A DNA stretch of 64,000 nt, taken from Candidatus Dechloromonas phosphoritropha. GTDB taxonomy: Bacteria; Pseudomonadota; Gammaproteobacteria; Burkholderiales; Rhodocyclaceae. The stretch's first letter is position 1; each line of letters begins with the position of its first letter. Where the stretch lies: NCBI GenBank assembly GCA_016722705.1, contig JADKGN010000004.1, positions 2,604,001 through 2,668,000 on the forward strand, in the 5' to 3' direction. Below the pieces are notes generated by a model. That model was not told where the DNA came from and ran no database searches. It saw nothing but the letters and a program-made list of their open reading frames with translations. Of the stretch, positions 1 through 10,672 are shown one piece after another. A program made the translations under genes and the position numbers.

Positions 1-228
1 ACCGAGCGTATTGACCGGCGCGAGAAAATGCTCGCTTACCAGACCTTGCCGAGCCTCAAGGAGTACCTGCTGGTCGCGCAAGATGTCCGGCGGGTGGAGA
101 TTTATCGCCGGGCGAACGAATGGCAAGCCGAGTACGTCGAGGAAGGCGAGTTTCGGCTCGATTGCCTGGACGTCAGCGTGCGGATCGACGTTGTATATGT
201 CGATGTCGGCTTGTATCAGGGGACATAA
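1..228 (+). CDS. Uma2-family endonuclease-fold protein, C-terminal part (cut by window start)
   Basis: The frame is open from base 1 to the TAA at 226-228, giving about 75 residues of the C-terminal end. The piece has the alternating strand pattern of the Uma2/DUF820 family: a VEIYRR strand, an acidic linker, then a short segment ending in IDVVYVDVGLY. These proteins have a restriction-endonuclease-like fold and unknown substrates. The catalytic residues lie upstream of the window, so activity cannot be judged. Confidence 0.6.
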   Translation, partial: TERIDRREKMLAYQTLPSLKEYLLVAQDVRRVEIYRRANEWQAEYVEEGEFRLDCLDVSVRIDVVYVDVGLYQGT

Positions 229-248
229 AACCTTTTGCTTGCCAAGCG

Positions 249-491
249 AGAGTTGCCAAGAGTGGTTCGGAGCGCAACCGCCGAGCACTGGAAATAGTCC
301 CTTTCAACAAAAAGGCCGTCTGGGCCTACGGCGAGCTTCGTGCTGATCTCGAGCACCTTGGCCAGCCCATTGGTTCCCTGGATACCGTGATTGCCGCGCA
401 TGCACTCAGTTTGAATGCCATGCTGGTGACCAATAACACGCGGAAGTTTTCACGGGTCAAGGGCTTGCCGCTGGAAAACTGGGTTGAGTAG
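249..491 (+). pseudogene. vapC toxin remnant (PIN domain, C-terminal half)
   Basis: Reading frame 3 matches the C-terminal half of a VapC-type PIN ribonuclease: a VAKSGSERNRRALE helix, then SLDTVIAAHALSLNAMLVT with the conserved Asp and TNNTRKF. The N-terminal metal-binding Asp (LDTN-type start) is absent, the region just after ALE looks shortened, and there is no start codon or RBS in front of the homologous part. No vapB antitoxin is present. I read it as a dead fragment left by deletion next to the Uma2 gene. Confidence 0.6.
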
Positions 492-500
492 CGGCATAAA

Positions 501-535
501 AAACCCTTCATGCGAGAGCAGAAGGGCTTTTTGTT
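501..535. terminator. Bidirectional hairpin terminator
   Basis: CCCTTC (504-509) pairs with GAAGGG (521-526) across an 11-base loop, with an A-run on the left and a T-run (528-532) on the right. It can therefore end transcription from either side: the vapC remnant on plus, or sodB reading leftward. Confidence 0.5.
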
Positions 536-577
536 TGGTTTGCCGGCAATCCTGTCGTGACGGGACCCTTGGCCTTA

Positions 578-688
578 AGGAACCACTGATTTATTCGTCA
601 TCCCGGCGCAGGCCGGGGTCCAGTTGGTTGAATTTCTGGATTCCACCATGCGCCGGAATGACGAAATCCAAATAAATCAGCGTTTCCT
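578..688. repeat. Palindromic MITE-like intergenic repeat
   Basis: This 111-bp element has terminal inverted repeats: AGGAACCACTGATTTATT at 578-595, and at 671-688 its complement with 16 of 18 bases identical. A second inner inverted repeat (CGTCATCCCGGCGCA versus CGTCATTCCGGCGCA in complement, 14 of 15 identical) lets the whole unit fold into one long hairpin. It encodes no transposase. A short open frame through it yields the WIPPCAGMT-type peptide typical of mis-called ORFs in such repeats. It ends 5 bp from the sodB stop codon and may act as its 3' structure. Confidence 0.7.
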
Positions 689-693
689 GAAGA

Positions 694-1278
694 TCAGCCG
701 AAATTCGCTTCGGCGAAGGACCAGTTGGCCAGATTGTTCAGGAAGGTCTCGACGAACTTCGGGCGCAGGTTGCGGTAGTCGATGTAGTAGGCGTGTTCCC
801 AGACGTCGATGCAGAGCAGGGCCTTGTCGCCGGTCGTCAGCGGGGTGCCGGCGGCGCCCATGTTGACAATGTCGACGGAGCCGTCGGCCCTCTTGACCAG
901 CCAGGTCCAGCCGGAACCAAAGTTGCCGACAGCGGAAGTCTGGAAAGCGGCCTTGAAGGCGTCGAGCGAACCCCATTTGGCATCAATGGCTGCAGCCAGG
1001 GCGCCGGCGGGAGCACCACCACCGCTCGGCGTCAGGCAGTTCCAGAAGAATGTGTGGTTCCAGACCTGGGCGGCGTTGTTGTACACGCCGCCGGCCGGCG
1101 CCTTTTTGACGATCGCTTCGAGGGCGAGGTTCTCGTATTCGGTGCCCTTGATCAGGTTGTTGAGGTTGGTCACATAGGCCTGATGATGCTTGCTGTAGTG
1201 GTAATCGAAGGTCTCGGCCGACATGTGCGGGGCGAGGGCGTCCTTGGCGAAGGGCAGCGCGGGCAGTTGGTGTTCCAT
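694..1278 (-). CDS. sodB: Superoxide dismutase [Fe]
   Basis: The 194-residue protein dismutates cytosolic superoxide to O2 and H2O2. All four metal ligands are visible: His27 (YHYSKHH region), His75 (VWNHTFFW), Asp158 and His162 (DVWEHAYY). Iron rather than manganese is favoured by the AAGTPLT stretch and FGSGWTWLV. The start is ATG 1278, ten codons inside a longer open frame, because GGAG sits just upstream and the family begins with MEHxLPxLPF. It lies 38 bp downstream of xseA on the same strand, so the two may be co-transcribed. The stop codon abuts a palindromic repeat. Confidence 0.95.
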   Translation of the reverse strand: MEHQLPALPFAKDALAPHMSAETFDYHYSKHHQAYVTNLNNLIKGTEYENLALEAIVKKAPAGGVYNNAAQVWNHTFFWNCLTPSGGGAPAGALAAAIDAKWGSLDAFKAAFQTSAVGNFGSGWTWLVKRADGSVDIVNMGAAGTPLTTGDKALLCIDVWEHAYYIDYRNLRPKFVETFLNNLANWSFAEANFG

Positions 1279-1316
1279 TTGTGTTCTCCGGTGAATTGAG
1301 GGGTGCAACGAAAATT

Positions 1317-2681
1317 CTAGTCAGCTTTGGGGGCGACGACAACCTGATTGACGGTGACATCTGCCGAACCGCGGGCAAAACCGAGCCTGAACGCGTCGCC
1401 TGGACTCAGTGCAGCCGCATCGCGAATCGCGCGTCCGTCGGGCCCGATAGCCAGCGCATAGCCGCGCTCGAGAACGGCCTTGGGATCAAGCTGATTCAGA
1501 CTTGCCCCGTACGCAATTAGTTTCCCGGCGACGCCAGTTAATTGCTGGCGGATGGCGTGGTCGATCCGGTGGTGCAGATGCCTGAGGCTGTCGCGGGCGT
1601 GTTCCGGCCGGGGCCGGGCGCTGTGCAGGCGATGGGCCAGGGTATCGAGGGCTTGCCGCCGGAATCCGATCTGATTGTTGCGTGCCCGGGCGAGTTGCGT
1701 GCCGAGTCGGGCGATATTTTCCCGCTGCTGACGCAGGGGCTCGGCCGGGTGAGTCAGGCGGGCGGCAAGCCAGTCGAGTTGCTGGGCGCGCTCGGCGAGG
1801 CCGTGCGCGAATTGGCGGGTAATGCGGCGCCGGAACTGCTGCAGGTCGGCGAGCAGGGCATCGCGGTCCGGGCTGAGGATCTCGGCGGCGGCGGTCGGCG
1901 TCGCCGCGCGCAGGTCGGCGGCGAAGTCGGCGATGGTGAAGTCGGTTTCATGGCCGATGCCGGCAACCACGGGGAGCCGACTGGCGCGGATGGCGCGCGC
2001 CACGACTTCCTCGTTGAACGACCACAGATCCTCGATGCTGCCACCGCCCCGACACAGGATGATCGCATCGCAGTCGCCGGCGCCGGCGAGTTGCAGCGCG
2101 GTGGCGATTTTTTCGGCGGCGTCCTCGCCCTGGACCGGGGTCGGGTAGAGATCGATGCGGACATGCGGCGCCCGCCGCCGCAGGGTGGTCAGCACGTCGC
2201 GCAGGGCGGCCGCCTGCAGGCTGGTGACGATGGCCAGCGCCTGCGGGTGTTCGGGGAGCAGGCGCTTGATTTCGGCGGCGAACAGTCCTTCGGCTTCGAG
2301 GTGGGCCTTGAGGCGGAGGAAGCGCTCGAAGAGATCACCCTGGCCGGCGCGGCGGATTGTTTCGACGTTGAGCTGAAACTCGCCGCGTGATTCGTAGAAC
2401 GAGACCAATACCCGCGCTTCGATCTGCTGGCCGTTTTCCGGACGCCAGCCGAGCAACTGGGCGCGGTTGCGCCACATCACGCAGCGCACCTGGGCATTGG
2501 CGTCCTTCAGGGAAAAATAGACGTGTCCGGAGGCGGCAAAGGTCAGATTCGAGATTTCACCGCCGACCCAGGTCAACGGAAATGCCGCTTCCAGGCAGCC
2601 GCGAACCAGACGATTGAGGCCCGAGACGCTGAGCACCGGATTGGCGGGGAGAGGCGGGTAGTGGTCGGGCATGGTGGGCAT
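1317..2681 (-). CDS. xseA: Exodeoxyribonuclease VII large subunit
   Basis: XseA is the catalytic subunit of ExoVII, which with XseB degrades single-stranded DNA from both ends in the cytoplasm. The 454-residue product has an N-terminal OB-fold (about residues 10-110, [19 protein letters not shown] and [18 protein letters not shown]), a central nuclease domain ([34 protein letters not shown]) and a long coiled helical C-terminus, near the usual family length. The open frame runs 95 codons further upstream with no conserved content. I start at ATG 2681; ATG 2672 is an alternative. No xseB is in the window. Confidence 0.93.
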   Translation of the reverse strand: MPTMPDHYPPLPANPVLSVSGLNRLVRGCLEAAFPLTWVGGEISNLTFAASGHVYFSLKDANAQVRCVMWRNRAQLLGWRPENGQQIEARVLVSFYESRGEFQLNVETIRRAGQGDLFERFLRLKAHLEAEGLFAAEIKRLLPEHPQALAIVTSLQAAALRDVLTTLRRRAPHVRIDLYPTPVQGEDAAEKIATALQLAGAGDCDAIILCRGGGSIEDLWSFNEEVVARAIRASRLPVVAGIGHETDFTIADFAADLRAATPTAAAEILSPDRDALLADLQQFRRRITRQFAHGLAERAQQLDWLAARLTHPAEPLRQQRENIARLGTQLARARNNQIGFRRQALDTLAHRLHSARPRPEHARDSLRHLHHRIDHAIRQQLTGVAGKLIAYGASLNQLDPKAVLERGYALAIGPDGRAIRDAAALSPGDAFRLGFARGSADVTVNQVVVAPKAD

Positions 2682-2952
2682 TGTAACCCGCCGATGGCCG
2701 GCATGCTTGCCTGAACAGTGCCGGGAAATTTCATAACATATTGATTTGTATGGGATGTGTTTTGGTGCCCCATTTTTTGGCAATGCAGGTGAAAGCCTTT
2801 GTCCGTGCCAATTCGGAGTGCTTGATGACAGTTGATACACAGACTTATCCACAATTTTTGGGGATAAGCACCGACAATGGCGGTTTACGGGGCTTGCCGA
2901 CCGGCGGGGGGAAAGGCAGAATGACAGGTTATCAGACAAGCGAGGATTCAGA

Positions 2953-3558
2953 GTGTTTGCCATCATTCAGGCCGCTGGTTGGCCCATCTGGCCATTGTTG
3001 CTGGCTTCGATCATTTCCGTTGCGCTGATCATCGAACGCCTGGTTGCCTTGCGCCGTTCCAAGGTTGTGCCGACCGGCCTGCTGCAGCGCGCTGTCGGTG
3101 AATTCAAGGCGGGCGCCAACAACGATCGCATGCTCGAGGAACTGGACCGGCATTCGCCCCTCGGTCGCGTGCTGGCCGCCGGCTTGCGCAACGTTGGAAT
3201 GTCGCGCGAGGTCATGAAGGAATCGATCGAGGAAGCGGGCAGCGCCGTTGCGCATGAGCTCAACCGCTATCTGACGACGCTCGGTACGATTGCCTCGATC
3301 AGCCCGCTGATGGGCCTGTTCGGTACCGTGATTGGCATGATCGAGATTTTCGGGTCGCAGGCGCCGACCGGCACCAATCCCATGCAACTGGCACACGGCA
3401 TCTCGGTTGCGCTGTACAACACGGGGTTCGGCATCTTCATCGCGATTCCCAGCCTGATCTTCTGGCGACATTTCCGGGCGCTAGTCGACAGTTTCGTCGT
3501 CGAGATGGAGCAGCAGGCAGTCCGTCTGGTCGAATACACGCACGGTGAGCGGAAGTAA
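2953..3558 (+). CDS. exbB: ExbB/TolQ-family proton channel subunit
   Basis: ExbB/TolQ proteins form the inner-membrane proton channel that energises TonB (or TolA) for outer-membrane work. The 201-residue sequence has an N-terminal membrane helix (IWPLLLASIISVALIIERL) and the paired later helices with the signature SPLMGLFGTVIGMI and ALYNTGFGIFIAIPSLIFW. The start is GTG 2953, with AGGA six bases upstream. It is followed after 3 bp by the ExbD partner. No TonB or receptor is nearby, so ExbB rather than TolQ is chosen because no Pal/TolB/TolA genes flank it. Confidence 0.9.
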   Translation: MFAIIQAAGWPIWPLLLASIISVALIIERLVALRRSKVVPTGLLQRAVGEFKAGANNDRMLEELDRHSPLGRVLAAGLRNVGMSREVMKESIEEAGSAVAHELNRYLTTLGTIASISPLMGLFGTVIGMIEIFGSQAPTGTNPMQLAHGISVALYNTGFGIFIAIPSLIFWRHFRALVDSFVVEMEQQAVRLVEYTHGERK

Positions 3559-3561
3559 GCG

Positions 3562-3978
3562 ATGAATTTTCAGCGCGGACGCGGCCAGGAAGAGCCGGAA
3601 ATCAATCTGATCCCGATGATCGATGTGCTGCTGGTCATCATCATCTTTCTGATGCTGACGACGACCTATTCGAAGTTTTCCGGCCTCGAGATCAACCTGC
3701 CTACGGCGGATGCCAGCAAGCAGGCCGAGCAACCCAACGAGGTCGATGTGGCGGTGACGGCGAGCGGGCAGATTTTGGTCAATAAATCGCCGTTGACCGC
3801 AACCGATGCCAAGAGCATTGCCGATGCCTTGCGCCGCGCCGCGGGCTCGCGCCCGGACCCGATCATCGTCATCAACGCCGATGCCAAGGCGACGCACCAG
3901 AGCGTCATCGACGTCATGCAGGGCGCCCAGGCAGCCGGCTTCCCGCACATCTCGTTCGCCACCCAAGCCCCCCGCTGA
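3562..3978 (+). CDS. exbD: ExbD/TolR-family transport protein
   Basis: This is the 138-residue partner of the ExbB-like protein. One membrane helix near residues 18-38 (INLIPMIDVLLVIIIFLML) carries the conserved channel Asp in the MIDVLL motif, followed by a periplasmic domain. GGAAG precedes the ATG. Its stop overlaps the lpxK start by one base, so the pair is translated with lipid A genes, an order common in betaproteobacteria. Confidence 0.92.
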   Translation: MNFQRGRGQEEPEINLIPMIDVLLVIIIFLMLTTTYSKFSGLEINLPTADASKQAEQPNEVDVAVTASGQILVNKSPLTATDAKSIADALRRAAGSRPDPIIVINADAKATHQSVIDVMQGAQAAGFPHISFATQAPR

Positions 3979-4976
3979 TGCTGGCTCGCTGGTTGCAGCG
4001 TCAATGGTTCGCACAACGCCGGCTTCCGCCGGCGTTGTGGCTTCTGGCGCCGCTGGCCGCGGTCTATTCCGCGCTGGCCGCGGCCAACCGGGCGCGGGCG
4101 CGACCCGAGCGCCTGCCGGTGCCGGTGATCGTGGTCGGTAACCTCACCGTCGGCGGGGCCGGCAAGACGCCACTGACGATCTGGCTGGCCGGGCAGTTGC
4201 GCACGCGCGGCTGGCGCCCGGGCATCGTCAGCCGCGGCTATGGCAGCGACCAGGCGGGGGCGCGTCCGGTGACCGGCGGCTCGCTGCCGGCTGAGGTCGG
4301 CGACGAGCCGATACTGCTCCGCCGGCGCAGCGGCGTGCCGGTGTGGGTCGGGAACGACCGGGTGGCGGCCGGACGCGCCCTGCTGGCAGCCAGCCCAGAG
4401 GTGAACGTCATCCTTTGCGACGATGGTCTGCAACACTACCGGCTGGCGCGCGACGTCGAACTGGCGGTCTTCGACGGTCGCGGCGCCGGCAACGGCTGGT
4501 GTCTGCCCGCCGGGCCGCTGCGCGAGCCGCTGGCACGGCTGGCCGGAGTCGCCGCCGTGGTCTGCAATGGTCTGCCCGATGAGCGGATTCCGGCGGCGCT
4601 GCCGCGTTTCGACATGCGCCTGCAGCCTGGCGCGTTCTACCGCCTCGACGATCCGCGGCAAGTTTGCGCTGCCGGCGATCTCGCCGGGCGCCGACTGCAT
4701 GCGCTGGCCGGCATCGGCGATCCAGGGCGCTTCTTCCGGACTTTGGAGGCTTTGGGGTTGAGTTGCACGCATCACCCGTTTCCCGATCATCACGCCTACT
4801 GCGCGTCCGATCTGGCCTTCGCGAGTAACGGCGTGCTGATGATGACCGAGAAGGATGCGGTAAAATGCGTCGGACTGACGGCTGGCGAAACCTGGGTTTT
4901 GCCGGTAGACGCCGAGCTTGCGCCGGCACTTGTTGACCTCATTCTGGAGAAACTCCGTGGACGCCAGGCTGCTTGA
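3978..4976 (+). CDS. lpxK: Tetraacyldisaccharide 4'-kinase
   Basis: LpxK phosphorylates the 4' position of the lipid A disaccharide precursor at the inner membrane, using ATP. The 332-residue protein has an N-terminal membrane-associated segment ([16 protein letters not shown]), the P-loop [12 protein letters not shown] near residue 55, [12 protein letters not shown] with its conserved acidic and His residues, and FPDHHAY toward the C-terminus. Length and order fit the family. The start ATG overlaps the exbD stop, and the end overlaps the next gene by 20 bases, so translation is tightly coupled. Confidence 0.95.
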   Translation: MLARWLQRQWFAQRRLPPALWLLAPLAAVYSALAAANRARARPERLPVPVIVVGNLTVGGAGKTPLTIWLAGQLRTRGWRPGIVSRGYGSDQAGARPVTGGSLPAEVGDEPILLRRRSGVPVWVGNDRVAAGRALLAASPEVNVILCDDGLQHYRLARDVELAVFDGRGAGNGWCLPAGPLREPLARLAGVAAVVCNGLPDERIPAALPRFDMRLQPGAFYRLDDPRQVCAAGDLAGRRLHALAGIGDPGRFFRTLEALGLSCTHHPFPDHHAYCASDLAFASNGVLMMTEKDAVKCVGLTAGETWVLPVDAELAPALVDLILEKLRGRQAA

Positions 4977-5130
4977 TATCCTCGTCTGCCCGATCTGCAA
5001 GGGCAACCTCGAACACCGCAAGGCCGAAAAGGAACTGGTCTGCAAGCCGTGCAGGCTGGCCTATCCGATCCGCGACGACATCCCGATCATGCTCGAGGAC
5101 GAGGCGCGCCAGTTGCCGACGGAAGAGTAG
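4957..5130 (+). CDS. Trm112-family zinc-ribbon protein (YcaR-like)
   Basis: This 57-residue protein has two Cys pairs (LVCPICKG and LVCKPCR) that form a small zinc ribbon, followed by the conserved [11 protein letters not shown] motif of the Trm112/YcaR (UPF0434) group. The start is GTG 4957 inside the lpxK 3' end, with GGAG upstream. The location between lpxK and kdsB is conserved in proteobacteria. In eukaryotes and archaea Trm112 activates methyltransferases; its bacterial role is not settled. Confidence 0.88.
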   Translation: MDARLLDILVCPICKGNLEHRKAEKELVCKPCRLAYPIRDDIPIMLEDEARQLPTEE

Positions 5131-5132
5131 CC

Positions 5133-6652
<1,520 letters not shown>

Positions 6653-6655
6653 GCC

Positions 6656-7915
6656 ATGGCGATCAGGAACGCCTTCTACGCGCAGTCCGGTGGCGTCACC
6701 GCCGTCATCAATGCGACGGCGTGCGGCCTGATCCAGGAAGCGCGTCGTCATCCCGAGCGCATCGGCAAGGTTCTTGCCGGCCGCGACGGGATCATCGGCG
6801 CGCTGACCGAGGACCTGATCGATACCAGTCTCGAATCCGATGCGGATATCGCGCGCCTGCGGTCGACGCCGGCCGGCGCTTTCGGTTCCTGCCGCTACAA
6901 GCTGAAAAGCCTGGAGGAACATCGCGCCCAGTACGAGCGCCTGATCGAGGTCTTCAAGGCCCACGACATCGGTTATTTCTTCTACAACGGTGGCAACGAT
7001 TCGATGGACACCGCCTGGAAGATTTCGCAGATTTCCGAGAAGCTGGGTTACCCGGTGGTTTGCGTGGGTGTGCCGAAGACGGTCGATAATGATCTGCCGC
7101 TGACCGACTGCTGCCCCGGCTTCGGGTCGGTGGCCAAGTATGTGGCCACCTCGATGCGCGAAGCCGGGTATGACGTAGCGTCGATGGCGCGCACATCGAC
7201 CAAGATTTTCGTCCTCGAAGTAATGGGTCGCCATGCTGGCTGGATTACCGCCGCCTGCGGCCTGGCTTCGGAAAATGCCGGTGAACCGCCGCACATCCTG
7301 CTGTTTCCGGAAGTGCCCTTCGATCCGGAGCGATACCTGGTCCGTGTTGAAGAGTGCGTCGCGCAATACGGTTATTGCACGGTGGCCGTTTCCGAAGGAC
7401 TGGCCGACGCCTCGGGCAAGTTGATCGCAGACTCGGGAACCAAGGATGCTTTCGGCCATTCGCAACTGGGCGGTGTCGGTCAGGTGGTCGCCCAACTGGT
7501 CAAGGACCGCCTCGGCCATAAGTATCACTGGGCACTGGCCGACTACCTGCAGCGTTCGGCCCGCCATCTGGCGTCGCGCACCGATGTCGAGCAGGCGTAT
7601 GCGCTGGGGGTTGCTGCGGTCAACCTGGCTTTGCAGGGCAAAAACGCCGTGATGCCGACGATCAGACGTCTCGCGGATGTGCCGTATCGCTGGGAAATCG
7701 GCGATGCTCCGCTCAAGGACATCGCCAACGTGGAACGCAAGATGCCGGCTGAGTTCATCAGCAGCGACGGCTTCCACATCACCGATTCCTGCAGGACCTA
7801 TTTGCAGCCGCTGATCGAGGGCGAGGATCCGCCACCTTTCCGCAACGGGTTGCCCGATTATGTTCGACTGAAGAATGTTACCGTGGCCAAAATGCTGGGG
7901 CCGTTCAACATCTGA
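6656..7915 (+). CDS. pfp: Diphosphate--fructose-6-phosphate 1-phosphotransferase (PPi-PFK)
   Basis: The enzyme reversibly phosphorylates fructose-6-phosphate with pyrophosphate instead of ATP, in glycolysis and gluconeogenesis. The 419-residue sequence has [12 protein letters not shown] at the N-terminus, [10 protein letters not shown] with Asn-Asp where ATP-PFKs have GGDGS, and PKTVDNDL, where Lys replaces the Gly of ATP-PFKs (PGTIDND). Both changes are the known determinants of PPi use. EVMGRHAGW and the substrate-binding SEG segment are present. It sits between adk and hppA, linking PPi production and use. Confidence 0.93.
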   Translation: MAIRNAFYAQSGGVTAVINATACGLIQEARRHPERIGKVLAGRDGIIGALTEDLIDTSLESDADIARLRSTPAGAFGSCRYKLKSLEEHRAQYERLIEVFKAHDIGYFFYNGGNDSMDTAWKISQISEKLGYPVVCVGVPKTVDNDLPLTDCCPGFGSVAKYVATSMREAGYDVASMARTSTKIFVLEVMGRHAGWITAACGLASENAGEPPHILLFPEVPFDPERYLVRVEECVAQYGYCTVAVSEGLADASGKLIADSGTKDAFGHSQLGGVGQVVAQLVKDRLGHKYHWALADYLQRSARHLASRTDVEQAYALGVAAVNLALQGKNAVMPTIRRLADVPYRWEIGDAPLKDIANVERKMPAEFISSDGFHITDSCRTYLQPLIEGEDPPPFRNGLPDYVRLKNVTVAKMLGPFNI

Positions 7916-7950
7916 TTTTTTGTTGTCCGTTAGTCAAAGGAGGGGGTTTA

Positions 7951-10011
7951 ATGTCTCAAGCTCTAATATTGGCGCTTGCCTGCGCCGTAATCGCGGTACT
8001 GTACGGCTGGATTTCCAGCCGGCAGATTCTTGCGTTGTCGCCAGGCAACGCGCGCATGCAGGAGATTGCCAAGGCAATTCAGGAGGGGGCTTCGGCCTAC
8101 CTCAACCGGCAATACAAGACCATCGCCATCGTCGGGGTGATTCTTTTTCTGGTCATCGGCTTCGTGCCGAAGCTGGGCTGGCTGACCGCCATCGGCTTCC
8201 TGATCGGCGCGGTCCTCTCCGGTGCAGCCGGCTTTATCGGGATGAACGTCTCGGTGCGTGCCAATGTACGCACTGCCGAGGCTGCCCGTGGCGGCATTGC
8301 CGCAGCACTGGACGTGGCCTTCAAGGGCGGCGCCATCACCGGCATGCTGGTCGTCGGTCTCGGCCTGCTCGGTGTTGCCGGTTACTACGCCTATCTTAGA
8401 TCCGTAGGTGGAACCGGAACCGCCGATCTGCATCATGTGATCGAACCGCTGATCGGCCTCGCGTTCGGCTCCTCGCTGATCTCGATCTTCGCCCGACTCG
8501 GCGGCGGCATCTTCACCAAGGGTGCTGACGTCGGCGCCGACCTGGTGGGCAAGGTCGAGGCCGGCATCCCGGAAGACGATCCGCGCAACCCGGCGGTTAT
8601 CGCCGACAACGTTGGCGACAACGTCGGCGACTGTGCCGGCATGGCTGCTGACCTGTTCGAGACCTACGCGGTCACCGTGGTCGCGACGATGGTTCTGGCG
8701 GCACTGACGATCCAGTCCTTCCCGGGCCTCGGCGAGAATCTGGTTCTCTATCCGCTGGCGCTTGGCGGCGTGTCGATCATCGCCTCGATCATTGGCTGCT
8801 ATTTCGTCAAGGCAACCGATGGTGGCAAGATCATGTCGGCGCTTTATCGCGGCCTGATCGTCGCTGCGGTGCTGGCACTCGCGGCCTATTATCCGGTCAC
8901 CTCGTGGCTGATCGGCGCCGGCGATCCGGCTGCCAAGATCACGACGATGTCGATGTTCGGCTGTTCCGTCGTCGGTCTGGTGCTGACCGCCGCGCTGGTG
9001 TGGATCACCGAGTACTACACAGGTACCGAATATGGGCCGGTCAAGCATGTCGCCGCCGCTTGCCAGACAGGTCACGCGACGAACATCATCGCCGGCATCG
9101 GCATTTCGATGAAGGCAACCGCCTTGCCGGTAATTTCGGTGTGCGCCGCGATCTATGCGGCGTTCGCCATGGGCGGCCTGTTCGGGATCGCCATCGCCGC
9201 CACCTCGATGCTTTCGATGGCCGGTATCGTCGTCGCCCTTGACGCCTACGGTCCGATCACCGACAACGCTGGGGGTATCGCGGAAATGGCGGGTCTACCG
9301 AAAGCTGTGCGTGATGTGACCGATCCGCTGGATGCCGTCGGCAACACCACCAAGGCGGTCACCAAGGGCTACGCCATCGGCTCCGCCGGTCTCGCCGCAC
9401 TGGTGCTCTTTGCCGACTACACCCATGGTCTGGAAGCTGCCGGTCTCAAGGACATCACTTTCGACCTGTCGAACCACATGGTTATCATCGGCCTCTTCCT
9501 CGGCGGTCTGATCCCCTTCCTGTTCGCCGCCATGGCGATGGAGGCAGTGGGCCGTTCCGCCGGCGCGGTGGTCGTCGAAGTGCGTCGCCAGTTCAAGGAA
9601 ATCAAGGGCATCATGGATGGCACGGGCAAACCTGACTATTCGCGTGCGGTCGACATGCTGACCGTGGCAGCGATCAAGGAAATGATGCTTCCGTCGATCC
9701 TGCCGATTGCCGCACCCATCGTCGTCGGCTTGGTGCTTGGTCCGCAGGCACTCGGCGGCCTGCTCGTCGGCACCATCGTCACCGGCCTGTTCGTCGCCAT
9801 TTCGATGACGACGGGTGGCGGCGCCTGGGACAATGCCAAGAAGTACATCGAGGACGGCCATTTCGGTGGCAAGGGTTCCGATGCCCACAAGGCAGCCGTG
9901 ACCGGCGATACCGTTGGCGACCCGTACAAGGACACGGCAGGCCCTGCGATCAATCCGCTGATCAAGATCATCAACCTGGTCGCGCTGCTGATCGTGCCGT
10001 TGATCGCCTGA
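7951..10011 (+). CDS. hppA: K(+)-insensitive membrane proton-pumping pyrophosphatase
   Basis: HppA couples hydrolysis of pyrophosphate to proton export across the inner membrane. The 686-residue protein is almost entirely membrane helices and carries the PPi-binding signature GADLVGKVE, the acidic motifs [19 protein letters not shown] and a C-terminal [15 protein letters not shown]. The ion-type determinant reads GNTTKAVT: Lys, with Thr three residues later, marks the K+-independent subclass rather than the GNTTAA of K+-dependent pumps. GGAGG precedes the ATG. It is followed by a strong terminator and preceded by pfp, 35 bp away. Confidence 0.95.
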   Translation: MSQALILALACAVIAVLYGWISSRQILALSPGNARMQEIAKAIQEGASAYLNRQYKTIAIVGVILFLVIGFVPKLGWLTAIGFLIGAVLSGAAGFIGMNVSVRANVRTAEAARGGIAAALDVAFKGGAITGMLVVGLGLLGVAGYYAYLRSVGGTGTADLHHVIEPLIGLAFGSSLISIFARLGGGIFTKGADVGADLVGKVEAGIPEDDPRNPAVIADNVGDNVGDCAGMAADLFETYAVTVVATMVLAALTIQSFPGLGENLVLYPLALGGVSIIASIIGCYFVKATDGGKIMSALYRGLIVAAVLALAAYYPVTSWLIGAGDPAAKITTMSMFGCSVVGLVLTAALVWITEYYTGTEYGPVKHVAAACQTGHATNIIAGIGISMKATALPVISVCAAIYAAFAMGGLFGIAIAATSMLSMAGIVVALDAYGPITDNAGGIAEMAGLPKAVRDVTDPLDAVGNTTKAVTKGYAIGSAGLAALVLFADYTHGLEAAGLKDITFDLSNHMVIIGLFLGGLIPFLFAAMAMEAVGRSAGAVVVEVRRQFKEIKGIMDGTGKPDYSRAVDMLTVAAIKEMMLPSILPIAAPIVVGLVLGPQALGGLLVGTIVTGLFVAISMTTGGGAWDNAKKYIEDGHFGGKGSDAHKAAVTGDTVGDPYKDTAGPAINPLIKIINLVALLIVPLIA

Positions 10012-10027
10012 TCCCGCACAGATCAGG

Positions 10028-10054
10028 AAAAGGCGGCTGCGGCCGCCTTTTTTG
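10028..10054 (+). terminator. Rho-independent terminator after hppA
   Basis: AAAAGGCGGC (10028-10037), loop TGCG, GCCGCCTTTT (10042-10051) and further T residues. This is a perfect 10-bp stem placed 17 bp after the hppA stop. Confidence 0.9.
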
Positions 10055-10178
10055 TTGCCGGTCGTATTGCTGATTGCCGGTGACGAAGCCTGCGTCCTGT
10101 TCGGCTGGAATGAAACGGGAGATACCGCCCGCCTGCTCTTGCGGGAACCTGTCCGCTGTCTTCAGTGCCAGTGCACAT

Positions 10179-10605
10179 ATGGATATCAGTCCGGTGGCGG
10201 CGACAACCGGGGATGACAGATTGCTCTATGACGGCGGTGCGCTCAATGGCCTGACGGGGATCGATACTATCGAGTTCCGCCTTGGCGAAAATCTCGACTT
10301 CTCGACGTCACCGGTCAAAGCCACCAGCATCGAGCGATTCAATCTAATGCCATCTGGCTATAATCACAGTCTCGGCCATCTGTCGGCACAGGACGCTCTT
10401 GACGTGACTGAGGTGGCACGTCGCGCATCATCCTCGGGGACAGCGCTCACTCAAGTCAGTCTGAAGAGCACCGTGGGTGGCATATGGTCGGCTAGCGGTA
10501 GCCAAACGGTGGATGGCCCTGGCTATGACGTCTATGTGAATAGTCAGGATGCCGCGTTTCAAGGTTCTGATCGAGCAGCACATCAACAAGAGCATCGATC
10601 CTTGA
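10179..10605 (+). pseudogene. C-terminal remnant of a large RTX/adhesin-type secreted protein, frameshifted
   Basis: The translated frame shows DDRLLYDGGALNGLTGIDTIEF, then a FNLMPSGYNHSLGHLSAQDALDVT unit and SQTVDGPGYDVYVNSQDA. These resemble the C-terminal modules of type I-secreted, Ca2+-binding giant adhesins. Near 10558 the frame breaks; the expected ending KVLIEQHINKS continues in the +1 frame from 10561 to a TGA at 10603-10605. The several hundred upstream residues such proteins have are missing, and no type I secretion genes are near. I read it as a decayed 3' fragment. Confidence 0.65.
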
Positions 10606-10646
10606 TGTACAACGGGGTGGCGATGAGCCACTCCAAAGGTGATGGG

Positions 10647-10672
10647 GGCGCTACTTGGAGAGCGCCTTTCTT
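10647..10672 (+). terminator. Hairpin terminator between RTX remnant and Crp/Fnr gene
   Basis: GGCGCT (10647-10652) pairs with AGCGCC (10661-10666) across an 8-base loop, followed by TTTCTT. It touches the 3' end of the convergent regulator gene. Confidence 0.5.

Noticed and set aside
484..675. 63-codon plus-strand frame with WIPPCAGMT
   Set aside because: Translation of the palindromic repeat, a well-known source of spurious small ORFs.
3666..5045. 459-codon minus-strand frame
   Set aside because: It lies opposite exbD, lpxK and the Trm112-like gene, which are all well supported.
7963..9075. 370-codon minus-strand frame
   Set aside because: Antisense shadow of hppA; low-complexity His/Asp/Gln-rich translation without any fold signature.
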